DNA of 64,000 nucleotides from JACDAL01 sp963849115 (lineage in GTDB: Bacteria; Actinomycetota; CADDZG01; WHSQ01). Below the pieces are notes generated by a model. The model was not told the origin of the DNA. It made no database searches and was given only the letters and a program-made list of their open reading frames with translations. Location of the stretch: contig CAWKGK010000004.1 of the NCBI GenBank assembly GCA_963849115.1, positions 115,307 to 179,306 on the forward strand, read 5' to 3'. Numbering within the stretch: position 1 is the first letter of the stretch; every line of letters begins with the position of its first letter. Made by a program: the position numbers and the translations under genes. Below are positions 8,966 to 15,837 of this stretch, piece after piece.

Positions 8966-10524
8966 TACTCCACCACGACCGTCTGGCTCTGTTCTCTCAG
9001 ATACAGCTGGGTGTAGTAGAGACCCCCGCCGGCCTTGCCGCTGCTTCCCGATCCCTTCCAGCCCCCGAAAGGCTGCACCCCCGGCCATGCCCCCGTAGTC
9101 GCGCCGGCCCGCCGGTTCACATATACAACGCCGGCTTCGATCTCTGTCAAGAAACGATCAACCTCTTGTTCGTCCTCGGAGTAGAAACCGGCCGTCAGTC
9201 CGTAGGGCGTATCGTTGGCGAGCCGCAGGCCTTCGTCGATCGAGTCGACAGGGGCGACCGCGACGAAGGGGACGAACAGCTCTTCCTTGAACAAGCGCGA
9301 TGTGAGCGGCACTTCTACTGCCGTGGGTTGCACGAAGTTGCCGCGCTCGAGGCCGTTCTCGGTGATGCGGGCTCCCCCCACCAGGATCTTGCCCTCGGCA
9401 CGCGCGTCGGTCGCCGCTTGCTCGAAGCGCTTCACGGCGTCGTGATCGATGACCGGGCCCATGTAGACGCCCGGCTCGTTCGGGTCGCCGATCACGAGCT
9501 TCTCGGCTTTCTGCTTCAGTGCAGCCACGAAATCGTCGTAGACCTCGCGCTGCACATAGGCCCGCGAACAGGCCGAGCACTTCTGCCCCGAGTAACCAAA
9601 CGCTGAGCGCAGGACTCCGTCGGAGGCCTTGTCGAGATCCGCTTTGGCGGAGACGATCGCCGGGTTCTTGCCGCCCATCTCGCAGATGACGGGCCGAGGG
9701 TAGTCGGTACCTGCGCCTCGATAGATCTTCATGCCGACGTCGTAGGAGCCGGTGAAAGTGATGCCGTCCACGGATGGATGCTCGACGAGCTCTTTACCCA
9801 CGACCTCACCCACACCGGTGAGCACGTGGAATGCGCCGGCCGGGACGCCTCCCTCACGAAATATCTCATACAGCTTCAGTCCCATCAAAAAGCCCTGCTC
9901 GGAAGGCTTGAGGACAACTGTGTTTCCGGCCACGAGTGCGCCTCCGGCCGGACCCCCGGACAGGGCGCTGGGAAAGTTGAAGGGGCTGATCACGGCCCAC
10001 ACGCCGTACGGGCGCAACACGCTCTTGGTGTGCTCCTGGGGGCTCAGTTGCCCCATGGCCACACTGAACCCGTCGTGCTCTGTCATCTGATGGCAGTAGT
10101 AGCGGATGAGGTCGGCGGCCTCTTCCACCTCGCCTAGGGACTCTAGTTGGTTCTTCCCGACCTCGAAACCGGTCAGCGCAGAAAGCTCATAGGCGCGCTC
10201 GGAGATCAGCTCGGCTACACGATTCATGATCTCGACACGCTCCTGCCAGGGCTTGGCAGACCATTCCGGAAAGGCCTTCTTCGCAGCGGCGACGGCATCG
10301 TGCGCATCCTCCGCCGTGGCCAACGAAAAGCGCCCGATCACGATGTCGTGATCGATCGGCGAGTGCTCTTCCATCATGCCCTCGCCTCTTCGTTCCTCGC
10401 CGTTCACGTAAAAGGGATGGTCTTTGCCGAGCCACGACCGGGCCTCCTCGACCCCCGCCTTGAAGCTCTCGACGAGCTCTTGCGAGTCTGCCGACATGGT
10501 CGCGTAAGTGACCTTGAACCCCAT
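8965..10524 (-). CDS. Aldehyde dehydrogenase, L-glutamate gamma-semialdehyde (P5C) dehydrogenase-like
   Basis: This is a 519-residue NAD(P)-dependent aldehyde dehydrogenase. Catalytic positions are present: Asn183 in ISPFNFPSALS, Glu282 in VICEMGGKNPAIV and Cys316 in FGYSGQKCSACSR. The FGYSGQKCSACSR stretch and the C-terminal GVQPFGGWKGSGSSGKAGG are like RocA/PutA-type P5C dehydrogenases rather than succinate-semialdehyde dehydrogenases. The ATG at 10524 has a strong GGGAGGG Shine-Dalgarno. The expected substrate in this operon, 3-amino-6-oxohexanoate, is the one-carbon-longer beta-amino homologue of glutamate semialdehyde and also cyclises to a pyrroline, so a P5C-dehydrogenase relative fits well. 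Substrate is inferred. Confidence 0.87.
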   Translation of the reverse strand: MGFKVTYATMSADSQELVESFKAGVEEARSWLGKDHPFYVNGEERRGEGMMEEHSPIDHDIVIGRFSLATAEDAHDAVAAAKKAFPEWSAKPWQERVEIMNRVAELISERAYELSALTGFEVGKNQLESLGEVEEAADLIRYYCHQMTEHDGFSVAMGQLSPQEHTKSVLRPYGVWAVISPFNFPSALSGGPAGGALVAGNTVVLKPSEQGFLMGLKLYEIFREGGVPAGAFHVLTGVGEVVGKELVEHPSVDGITFTGSYDVGMKIYRGAGTDYPRPVICEMGGKNPAIVSAKADLDKASDGVLRSAFGYSGQKCSACSRAYVQREVYDDFVAALKQKAEKLVIGDPNEPGVYMGPVIDHDAVKRFEQAATDARAEGKILVGGARITENGLERGNFVQPTAVEVPLTSRLFKEELFVPFVAVAPVDSIDEGLRLANDTPYGLTAGFYSEDEQEVDRFLTEIEAGVVYVNRRAGATTGAWPGVQPFGGWKGSGSSGKAGGGLYYTQLYLREQSQTVVVE

Positions 10525-10541
10525 CGTTCCCTCCCGGATCT

Positions 10542-11936
10542 CTAAGCGGTGATGTCCTGCGCCGTGCGGTCTCGCCAGTAGTCCTGACCCTCCTGCGGCA
10601 ATGTGTAGACCGGGTCGTAGTACTCGTGTGGCTGCTGCACTGCGTCGTCAGCCGCGTCGCCCTCGATACCCGTCCTGTAGTTCTTGGTCCAGTAGGATAT
10701 TCCGTTAACGCGGTCGTAACCGTCGACCTGGTGAACCCACCGCTTGCCGACGAAGGGGACGTCACACACGACGCGCGGCGTGGCGAAGCCCGGCAGGTAG
10801 CCCATAATCGCGTGCTGCAGAGCCTGGGCCTCGTGGACTGCAACCCGCCAATGCTCCGCGTTCGGGATCATGTCGCACATATAGAAGTAGTAGGGCATGA
10901 TCTTGGCATCGTCCAGAAGCGTAAAACAGAGATCAAGCAGCTGCTCGGGAGATTCGTTGACTCCGCGCATCAAGACTCCTTGGTTGCGCACGTCCCGAAA
11001 CCCCATATCGAGCAGGGCCCGGACCGCTTTGGCCACCAGCGGAGTAACGGAGGCAGCGCTATTAACGTGCGCGTGAATCGCGATGTCCACCCCGCGCTCG
11101 TCGGCTTTTCTCGCCACACGCTCGAGCCCCGCGAGGACATCGTCCTGCAGGAAATGCTGTGGAAGGCCCATCAGCCCCTTAGTGGCGAGCCTGATGTCGC
11201 GAATGTTTTCGATATCGAGCAACTCGGATACGAAGTGCTCGAGGTGGGTAATGGGGAGGTTGGCCACATCTCCTCCCGATACCACCACATCTCTGACCGA
11301 GTCGGTGGCGCGCAGGTAGTCCAGGATCGCCGCATAGCGTTCCTTCTGTTTCATCTCGAAGCGGTACTTGAGCACCTGCGGAACGCTGTTACCGACCAGG
11401 TCCATGCGCGTGCAGTGCCCGCAATACTGCGGGCAGGTCGACAGCAACTCGGCGAGGACCTTGGTGGGATAGCGATGAGTGAGTCCCTCGACCGCCCACA
11501 TGTCGGCCTCGTGCAAGCTGTCGCGCTCTGACAGGGGGTGGCTCGGCCATTCCGGGTGGCGGTCGGAGAAGCAAGGAATCATGTAGCGTCTGATGGGATC
11601 CCTCCAGAGGTCCTTCTCGTCCATGGTGTTGAGCATCTGAGGCGGGATCAACATCGACATCGTCGCTCGTTCGCGCTGGTCTCTGCTGATGTCCTCCGCG
11701 AGTGCTTCAGGCAGGAGGTCGCCGTAGACGCGCCGCAGCTGGTCGAGGTTCTTGACGCTGTGGAGACGCTGCCACTTGGCGCTCGCCCACTGCTCCTCGG
11801 TGACGTCTGAGTAGCCGGGGAGGCGGCGCCAATCGGGCTCGGCGAAGTCCCGCCGCCGGCCCTCGTACTTATAGGGCTGGGGTACGGCGGCCGCGCGAGG
11901 GCGCCGGCCGGACAGCTTGGTGGTCACTGTAGTCAC
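10542..11936 (-). CDS. kamA: Lysine 2,3-aminomutase (radical SAM, PLP)
   Basis: This is a 464-residue radical-SAM/PLP enzyme converting L-lysine to L-beta-lysine. The cluster motif CxxxCxxC is Cys168, Cys172 and Cys175 (STCPQYCGHCTR). The PLP lysine is probably Lys398 in CDVPFVGKRW. Asp355 (FYMCDMIPNAEHW) and Asp392 (VVCDVPF) align by eye with the two aspartates that bind the lysine epsilon-amino group in the clostridial enzyme (Asp293 and Asp330) and that glutamate 2,3-aminomutases have lost, so lysine is the likely substrate. The start is GTG 11936 with AGGAGG seven bases upstream; the frame stays open further up but without a ribosome site. It is the first gene of the operon, divergent from the Lrp regulator. 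Confidence 0.9.
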   Translation of the reverse strand: MTTVTTKLSGRRPRAAAVPQPYKYEGRRRDFAEPDWRRLPGYSDVTEEQWASAKWQRLHSVKNLDQLRRVYGDLLPEALAEDISRDQRERATMSMLIPPQMLNTMDEKDLWRDPIRRYMIPCFSDRHPEWPSHPLSERDSLHEADMWAVEGLTHRYPTKVLAELLSTCPQYCGHCTRMDLVGNSVPQVLKYRFEMKQKERYAAILDYLRATDSVRDVVVSGGDVANLPITHLEHFVSELLDIENIRDIRLATKGLMGLPQHFLQDDVLAGLERVARKADERGVDIAIHAHVNSAASVTPLVAKAVRALLDMGFRDVRNQGVLMRGVNESPEQLLDLCFTLLDDAKIMPYYFYMCDMIPNAEHWRVAVHEAQALQHAIMGYLPGFATPRVVCDVPFVGKRWVHQVDGYDRVNGISYWTKNYRTGIEGDAADDAVQQPHEYYDPVYTLPQEGQDYWRDRTAQDITA

Positions 11937-11974
11937 GCTCGGCCCTCCTCTCTGATCGTCTCGCCGCCGATTTG

Positions 11975-11997
11975 CCTGGTATATCGTCAATACCCGG
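11975..11997. promoter_or_regulatory. Candidate Lrp/AsnC operator between kamA and the regulator gene
   Basis: An interrupted inverted repeat CCTGGTAT-N7-ATACCCGG (one mismatch in eight-base arms) lies in the 107-base divergent gap. It is 38 bases from the kamA start and 46 from the regulator start. Size and position suit an AsnC-family site controlling both directions. Binding is inferred. Confidence 0.45.
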
Positions 11998-12043
11998 AAC
12001 TGGGTTAGGTGAAACTCTACTACAACGGAAGGAGATTCGGCTA

Positions 12044-12493
12044 GTGGTACCCAAAGGGCTGGACGCCAAAGACCGAGCGATTCTCTCGGCACTTCAGGGC
12101 GACGCCCGGCTCGCCTATGCCCAGATCGGCAAGCGGGTCGGCCTGGCCGCCTCCTCGGTCCACGATCGCATCCGCAAGCTCGAGCGCTCCGGCGTCATCA
12201 CCGGGTACCGGGCGGAGGTCGATTTCGAGCGGGCGGGGTACCCGATCAGCGCATTCGTGAGCCTCGCGTTGCGCCCAGGCTCTCCTCCGGACGTACCCGA
12301 GCGGATCGCCGAGCTGGGGCTAGTCGAGTCGTGCTATTCGGTAGCGGGCGACAACTCTTATGCACTGATGATCCGGGCTCCCTCAACCAAGGCGTTGGAG
12401 GAGCTTCTCGACGATCTGCGCAACCGGCTCGAGGTGACGACTCGGAGCACGATCGTCCTGTCGACGCCCTTCGAGCGACGACCGATCCTTTAA
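12044..12493 (+). CDS. Lrp/AsnC family transcriptional regulator
   Basis: This is a 149-residue feast/famine regulator. The start is GTG 12044 with AAGGAG about eight bases upstream; it yields VVPKGLDAKDRAILSALQ, the normal start of the family. The helix-turn-helix (AQIGKRVGLAASSVHDRIRK) is at about residues 27-46, followed by the GVITGYRAEVD linker and the alpha/beta ligand-binding (RAM) domain with VAGDNSYALMIRAP. It is divergent from the kamA operon, so I infer that it controls lysine catabolism with lysine or beta-lysine as ligand. The 23-base inverted repeat in the shared promoter region is a candidate site. Confidence 0.9.
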   Translation: MVPKGLDAKDRAILSALQGDARLAYAQIGKRVGLAASSVHDRIRKLERSGVITGYRAEVDFERAGYPISAFVSLALRPGSPPDVPERIAELGLVESCYSVAGDNSYALMIRAPSTKALEELLDDLRNRLEVTTRSTIVLSTPFERRPIL

Positions 12494-12568
12494 GCCCGAT
12501 CTCTTAAGCGCTCTGCAGCGCCTTGGGCTGTTCAGCGAAAAAAGGTCGCTCCGGGAAGCTAGACTAAC

Positions 12569-12581
12569 TGGACTTAGTCCA
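12569..12581. promoter_or_regulatory. Palindrome in front of the toxin-antitoxin operon
   Basis: TGGACT-T-AGTCCA is a perfect six-base-arm inverted repeat 17 bases before the antitoxin ATG and just upstream of its AGGAG ribosome site. Antitoxins of this class usually repress their own operon through such sites, so an autoregulatory operator is inferred. Confidence 0.45.
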
Positions 12582-12598
12582 CTAAACTAGGAGAGGCC

Positions 12599-12832
12599 AT
12601 GTCGATCAACATCCACGAGGCTAAGACACACCTATCGCGCCTGCTCGAGAGAGTGGCCGAAGGGGAAGAGATTGTGATCGCCAAAGCGGGGAAGCCGGTC
12701 GCCAAGCTGGTCCCCTACAACGAGGCTCTGGGCCCTCGTTCGCCCGGTGGCTGGGAGGGGCGCGTGCGTATCGCGCCAGACTTCGACGAGCTTCCCACCG
12801 AGATAGCCGCGGCCTTCGGTGTTGAACCATAG
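12599..12832 (+). CDS. vapB: Type II antitoxin, Phd/YefM-like (VapB role)
   Basis: This is a 77-residue antitoxin. The start MSINIHEAKTHLSRLLERV and the following IVIAKAGKPVAKLVPY are the Phd/YefM fold (DNA binding), followed by a flexible C-terminal tail (DFDELPTEIAAAF) of the kind that wraps the toxin. It is preceded by AGGAG and followed immediately by the PIN-domain toxin gene with no gap. It should neutralise that toxin and repress the operon. Confidence 0.85.
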   Translation: MSINIHEAKTHLSRLLERVAEGEEIVIAKAGKPVAKLVPYNEALGPRSPGGWEGRVRIAPDFDELPTEIAAAFGVEP

Positions 12833-13210
12833 GTGAGGCTGCTCCTCGATACGCACGTGCTGCTGTGGTGGCTGGCGAACGATCCAGCCCTCGCTAGTGA
12901 GGGGAAATCCGCTATCGCCGACCCTGGGACGATCGTTTTCGTCAGTGCAGCTTCGGCCTGGGAGATAGGGATCAAACAAGCACTCGGCAAGCTCGAAGCT
13001 CCGAACGATTTGGAGAACCGGGTCGAGGTGAATCGCTTCGAGCCCCTTCCGATAACGATCTCTCACGCATATTCGGCCGGCACTCTGCCACGCCACCACG
13101 ACGATCCATTCGATCGGATGCTGGTGGCACAGGCACTAGCGGAAGGGCTGACAATCGTCACTCGGGACTCACGGCTGGGCCCCTATGGCGTGCCCCTACT
13201 GCCCGCATGA
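12833..13210 (+). CDS. vapC: Type II toxin, PIN-domain ribonuclease (VapC)
   Basis: This is a 125-residue PIN-domain protein. The GTG at 12833 directly follows the antitoxin TAG, and the N-terminus RLLLDTHVLLWWLAND carries the first catalytic aspartate. SAASAWEIGIKQALGKL provides the middle acid, and HHDDPFDRMLVAQALAEGL with TRDSRLGPYGV supplies the remaining acidic residues. This is the VapC subgroup usually paired with Phd/YefM-type antitoxins. The toxin is expected to cut a specific RNA; the target is unknown. The catalytic residues look intact. Confidence 0.88.
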   Translation: MRLLLDTHVLLWWLANDPALASEGKSAIADPGTIVFVSAASAWEIGIKQALGKLEAPNDLENRVEVNRFEPLPITISHAYSAGTLPRHHDDPFDRMLVAQALAEGLTIVTRDSRLGPYGVPLLPA

Positions 13211-13220
13211 GACACCTCAC

Positions 13221-13245
13221 GCTCGGGCCCCTCACGGACCCGAGC
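13221..13245. terminator. Hairpin between convergent vapC and the acyl-CoA dehydrogenase operon
   Basis: GCTCGGG (13221-13227) and CCCGAGC (13239-13245) form a seven-base stem with an 11-base loop, placed at the end of two convergent transcription units. The right arm lies in the last codons of the small membrane peptide on the minus strand. No T-tract is present, so termination is only suggested. Confidence 0.35.
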
Positions 13246-13315
13246 GGCGTCCGAGAACAAACACCACCACGATCACTACGACGAGGATCACGGCGATCTC
13301 GAAGGGGCCGATCAC
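13232..13315 (-). CDS. Tiny single-pass membrane peptide coupled to the acyl-CoA dehydrogenase
   Basis: A 27-codon reading frame starts at GTG 13315 and overlaps the acyl-CoA dehydrogenase TGA by four bases (GTGA), the same coupling used by many gene pairs in this window. The product starts MIGPFEIAVILVVVIVVVF and ends LGRRSGP: a short polar start, one strongly hydrophobic helix of about 15 residues and a basic tail facing the cytoplasm. The first residues resemble a TatA N-terminus (IGPxE followed by the membrane helix), but the amphipathic helix of TatA is missing. Function is unknown. Membrane composition and coupling argue that it is translated. Confidence 0.5.
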   Translation of the reverse strand: MIGPFEIAVILVVVIVVVFVLGRRSGP

Positions 13316-14463
13316 TTCTGCGGCCCAGTAAGCCTGCGCCCGATGATGTGGCGCTGGATCTGGTTGGTTCCCTCCACGATCTGCAGGCCCTTCGCATCGC
13401 GCATGAAACGCTCTACCGGGTACTCCGTGACGTAGCCATAACCGCCGTGGAGCTGTACCGCGTCGGTTGTCACTCGCATCGCCATGTCGGTACAGAAAAG
13501 CTTGGCCTCGGCCGCCTGCAGTGAAAAGTCGAGCCGCGCGTCGCGCATACGCGCGGCGTGTCTATAGAGCGCCCGCCCCGCCTCGATTCCGGTGGCCATG
13601 TCGGCGAGCATGAAGCGGATGCCCTGGTTGTCCGCCACCGGGCGGCCGAACTGTTCCCTCTCCTTGGTGAACTCCAGGGCCGCGTCGAACGCCGCCTGGC
13701 CAAGGCCCACGGCGCACGCGGCCATCCCCAGCCGGCCCGAATCGAGCGCCGCCAGCGCGATCTTGAATCCGTCGCCTTCTGCCCCCAGCCGCCGCGCTTC
13801 GGGCACGGCGGCTTTGTCGAGGATGAGCTGCCACGTCGGCGACGAGCGCCACCCCATCTTGTCTTCCTTCTTGGAGCCGAAGAAACCCACGGTGCCCTGC
13901 TCGACGAGAAACGCGCTCACTCCCTTGGGGCCCGGGCCGCCGGTGCGAGCCATAACCAGCACGACGTCGGCCTCGGCCCCGCGGGTGCAGAAGACCTTGC
14001 TGCCGCTCAGTTCGTAGGCCCCCTCACGCAGTGCCGCTTTCGTCGTCAGTGCGGCTGCGTCCGAGCCAGAGGAGGGCTCCGACAGCGAGTAGGCGCCGTA
14101 CCACTCCCCCGAAGTCAGCCTCGAGAGAACATCCTTCTTTTGCTCGGCCGAGCCGAAGGCGTCGACCGCGAAGGCGCACAGCGTGTGAACGGAAAGCCCG
14201 ACTGCGAGACCCAGATAGGCGTGCGCGAGCTCCTCGATCAGCAGCAGATAGGTGACATAGCTCTGGTCTGCACCGCCGTGCTCTTCGGGAAAGGGCAGTC
14301 CACAGAGGCCCAACTGGGCAAGCTTCTTGTAGAGCGGGAGGGGGTCCTCGGCCCTGCGCTCATAGGTCTCGGCGGCCTCGCGGGCTTCCTTGGCGGCGAA
14401 CTCACGAGCCAGCGAGACGACGTCGCGCTGATCCTCGTCCAACAGCGCCATGGAGGCGGGCAT
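13312..14463 (-). CDS. Acyl-CoA dehydrogenase
   Basis: This is a 383-residue flavoprotein of the short/medium-chain acyl-CoA dehydrogenase family. Signatures are AYSLSEPSSGSDAAALTTKA (FAD and substrate loop), GREQFGRP-like EREQFGRPVADNQ, LHGGYGYVTEYPVERFMRDA and the C-terminal IVEGTNQIQRHI, where the glutamate is the expected catalytic base. It introduces an alpha-beta double bond into an acyl-CoA and passes electrons to ETF. The start is placed at ATG 14463 (MPASMALLDEDQRD); ATG 14451 and GTG 14493 are alternatives, and no clear ribosome site is visible, so the mRNA may be leaderless. Its relation to the nearby lysine operon is unclear. Confidence 0.88.
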   Translation of the reverse strand: MPASMALLDEDQRDVVSLAREFAAKEAREAAETYERRAEDPLPLYKKLAQLGLCGLPFPEEHGGADQSYVTYLLLIEELAHAYLGLAVGLSVHTLCAFAVDAFGSAEQKKDVLSRLTSGEWYGAYSLSEPSSGSDAAALTTKAALREGAYELSGSKVFCTRGAEADVVLVMARTGGPGPKGVSAFLVEQGTVGFFGSKKEDKMGWRSSPTWQLILDKAAVPEARRLGAEGDGFKIALAALDSGRLGMAACAVGLGQAAFDAALEFTKEREQFGRPVADNQGIRFMLADMATGIEAGRALYRHAARMRDARLDFSLQAAEAKLFCTDMAMRVTTDAVQLHGGYGYVTEYPVERFMRDAKGLQIVEGTNQIQRHIIGRRLTGPQK

Positions 14464-14516
14464 GTGCGGGACAATAACTGGAATACAAGCCACAGAATCC
14501 GCCTGGGGGCCGCGCC

Positions 14517-14813
14517 GTGATGATCGAGAACCGCAAGGGAGAATCGCTGTCCGAGGCGACCGTGACTCTCGACGACAACGAGCTCATCGACCTGTTGCAG
14601 GGACTCGCCGACGTGATCGAGGACAAGCGTGAGCACCTGCACTTCTCGCAGGCGGGGGGGCCGGAGCTGGTAGTCAGGCGCAGCGCAGAGGCCGACGCCG
14701 ATCCCCTGCGTCACCAGATGGACTGGTGGGTCGGCCCGGCCGTGCTGGCGCTGGTGCTGTTCGTCATACTGGGGGCCGCGACCTTCGTGCGTTGGGCGGT
14801 TGGTCTGCTCTAG
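14517..14813 (+). CDS. Small single-pass membrane protein of unknown function
   Basis: This is a 98-residue protein with a hydrophilic N-terminal domain (LDDNELIDLLQGLADVIEDK) and one C-terminal membrane helix (WWVGPAVLALVLFVILGAAT), so the N-terminus is probably cytoplasmic. The start is GTG 14517 or the adjoining ATG 14520. It is divergent from the acyl-CoA dehydrogenase and converges on the lipid kinase gene, from which it is separated by five bases. I do not recognise the family. Confidence 0.6.
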   Translation: MMIENRKGESLSEATVTLDDNELIDLLQGLADVIEDKREHLHFSQAGGPELVVRRSAEADADPLRHQMDWWVGPAVLALVLFVILGAATFVRWAVGLL

Positions 14814-14818
14814 CCGGC

Positions 14819-15739
14819 TCAGACCTTGAGCCTCAGCACGCCCTTCAGCAACTCGAACGTCGCCGGCGTGTGACCCAACAGCTCGCCGTCGGCCTCGATG
14901 GGCAGCGGCCGCTCGGAAGTGATCGAGGCACGCACCCGCTTAGCCTCCAGCACGTCGGGATGCGGCACGTGCTCTCCCCGATAGACCTTGGGCCATTGCG
15001 CCAGCATCTCGATCTTGGAGGCGTGCTGCACCTGGATATCGAGCAAACCATCGGTCGGCGCAGCGCGCGGGGCGATCTTCATCCCCGAGCCGAAGAACTG
15101 GCCGTTCGCGACGACGAGGTTGAACATCGGCCCCTCGTAGGAGCGGTCGACGAGATCGACCTTCACCTGAGACTTCCGAGTGGACATCAGTGCCAGCCAC
15201 AGTGCCAGCGGATAGAGCAGGGGGCCGAGCACATGGGGCAGAGACGAAGCCCGGCGGGCCACGAGCGCGCCCAGGCCCGCTTCAGCGACGTTGCAGAAGT
15301 AGCGGGTGGTCCGGCCCGCTTTGCTTTCGTAGGTGACCTTTCCGATGTCGATCGCAAACGACTCGGGTCCGTCGAGATGAACCGCGGCATGGGCGGGCAG
15401 AGCGGGTATCCCGAACGTCTTGATGAAGTCGGAGGCCGTGCCCGCGGCGGCGACTCCGAGCACGGCATCGGCCCTGACAGGAACGTCATCCTCGATCATG
15501 CCGTTCACGACCTCGTGGATAGTGCCGTCGCCTCCCACCGCGACGAGAAACCGTCTGCCGTCCTTCAGTGCGGTACGAGCTATTTCCGAAGCGTGGCCCG
15601 GGTGCTTGGTAAAAGCGACCTCGTGCTCGATGGCGCGTGCATCGAGATGTCGCTGAAGCTCGGCAACGCCGCGCCGGGCCGAGCCCGACCCGGCGCGGGG
15701 ATTGCAGATCAGCAACAGGGGGCCGTATATGGAAGGCAT
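14819..15739 (-). CDS. Diacylglycerol/lipid kinase (DagK, YegS family)
   Basis: This is a 306-residue lipid kinase. The catalytic domain (DAGKc) begins PLLLICNPRAGSGSARRG and contains the nucleotide-binding VAVGGDGTIHEVVNGM at about residues 67-82 and GVAAAGTASDFIKTFG. The C-terminal beta domain ends with IEADGELLGHTPATFELL, the conserved closing strand of the family. It phosphorylates diacylglycerol or a related membrane lipid with ATP at the cytoplasmic membrane face. The motif normally written GTxNDxA is here GTASDFI, a mild variation. It is probably a single-gene unit. Confidence 0.88.
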   Translation of the reverse strand: MPSIYGPLLLICNPRAGSGSARRGVAELQRHLDARAIEHEVAFTKHPGHASEIARTALKDGRRFLVAVGGDGTIHEVVNGMIEDDVPVRADAVLGVAAAGTASDFIKTFGIPALPAHAAVHLDGPESFAIDIGKVTYESKAGRTTRYFCNVAEAGLGALVARRASSLPHVLGPLLYPLALWLALMSTRKSQVKVDLVDRSYEGPMFNLVVANGQFFGSGMKIAPRAAPTDGLLDIQVQHASKIEMLAQWPKVYRGEHVPHPDVLEAKRVRASITSERPLPIEADGELLGHTPATFELLKGVLRLKV

Positions 15740-15837
15740 CAGGACCTCGGCGGCTGCTCAAACAAGAGCGCGCGGTGGTTCATGTGCGGCGGTCGCATCT
15801 CAGCCACCACGGGCGGGAAGCGGCGGGCCGGGCGAAG

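Noticed and set aside
4641..12493. Reading the operon as the clostridial lysine fermentation pathway
   Set aside because: KamD/KamE, Kdd, Kce and Kal families are not present; the enzymes here are transaminases and a dehydrogenase, pointing to an oxidative route.
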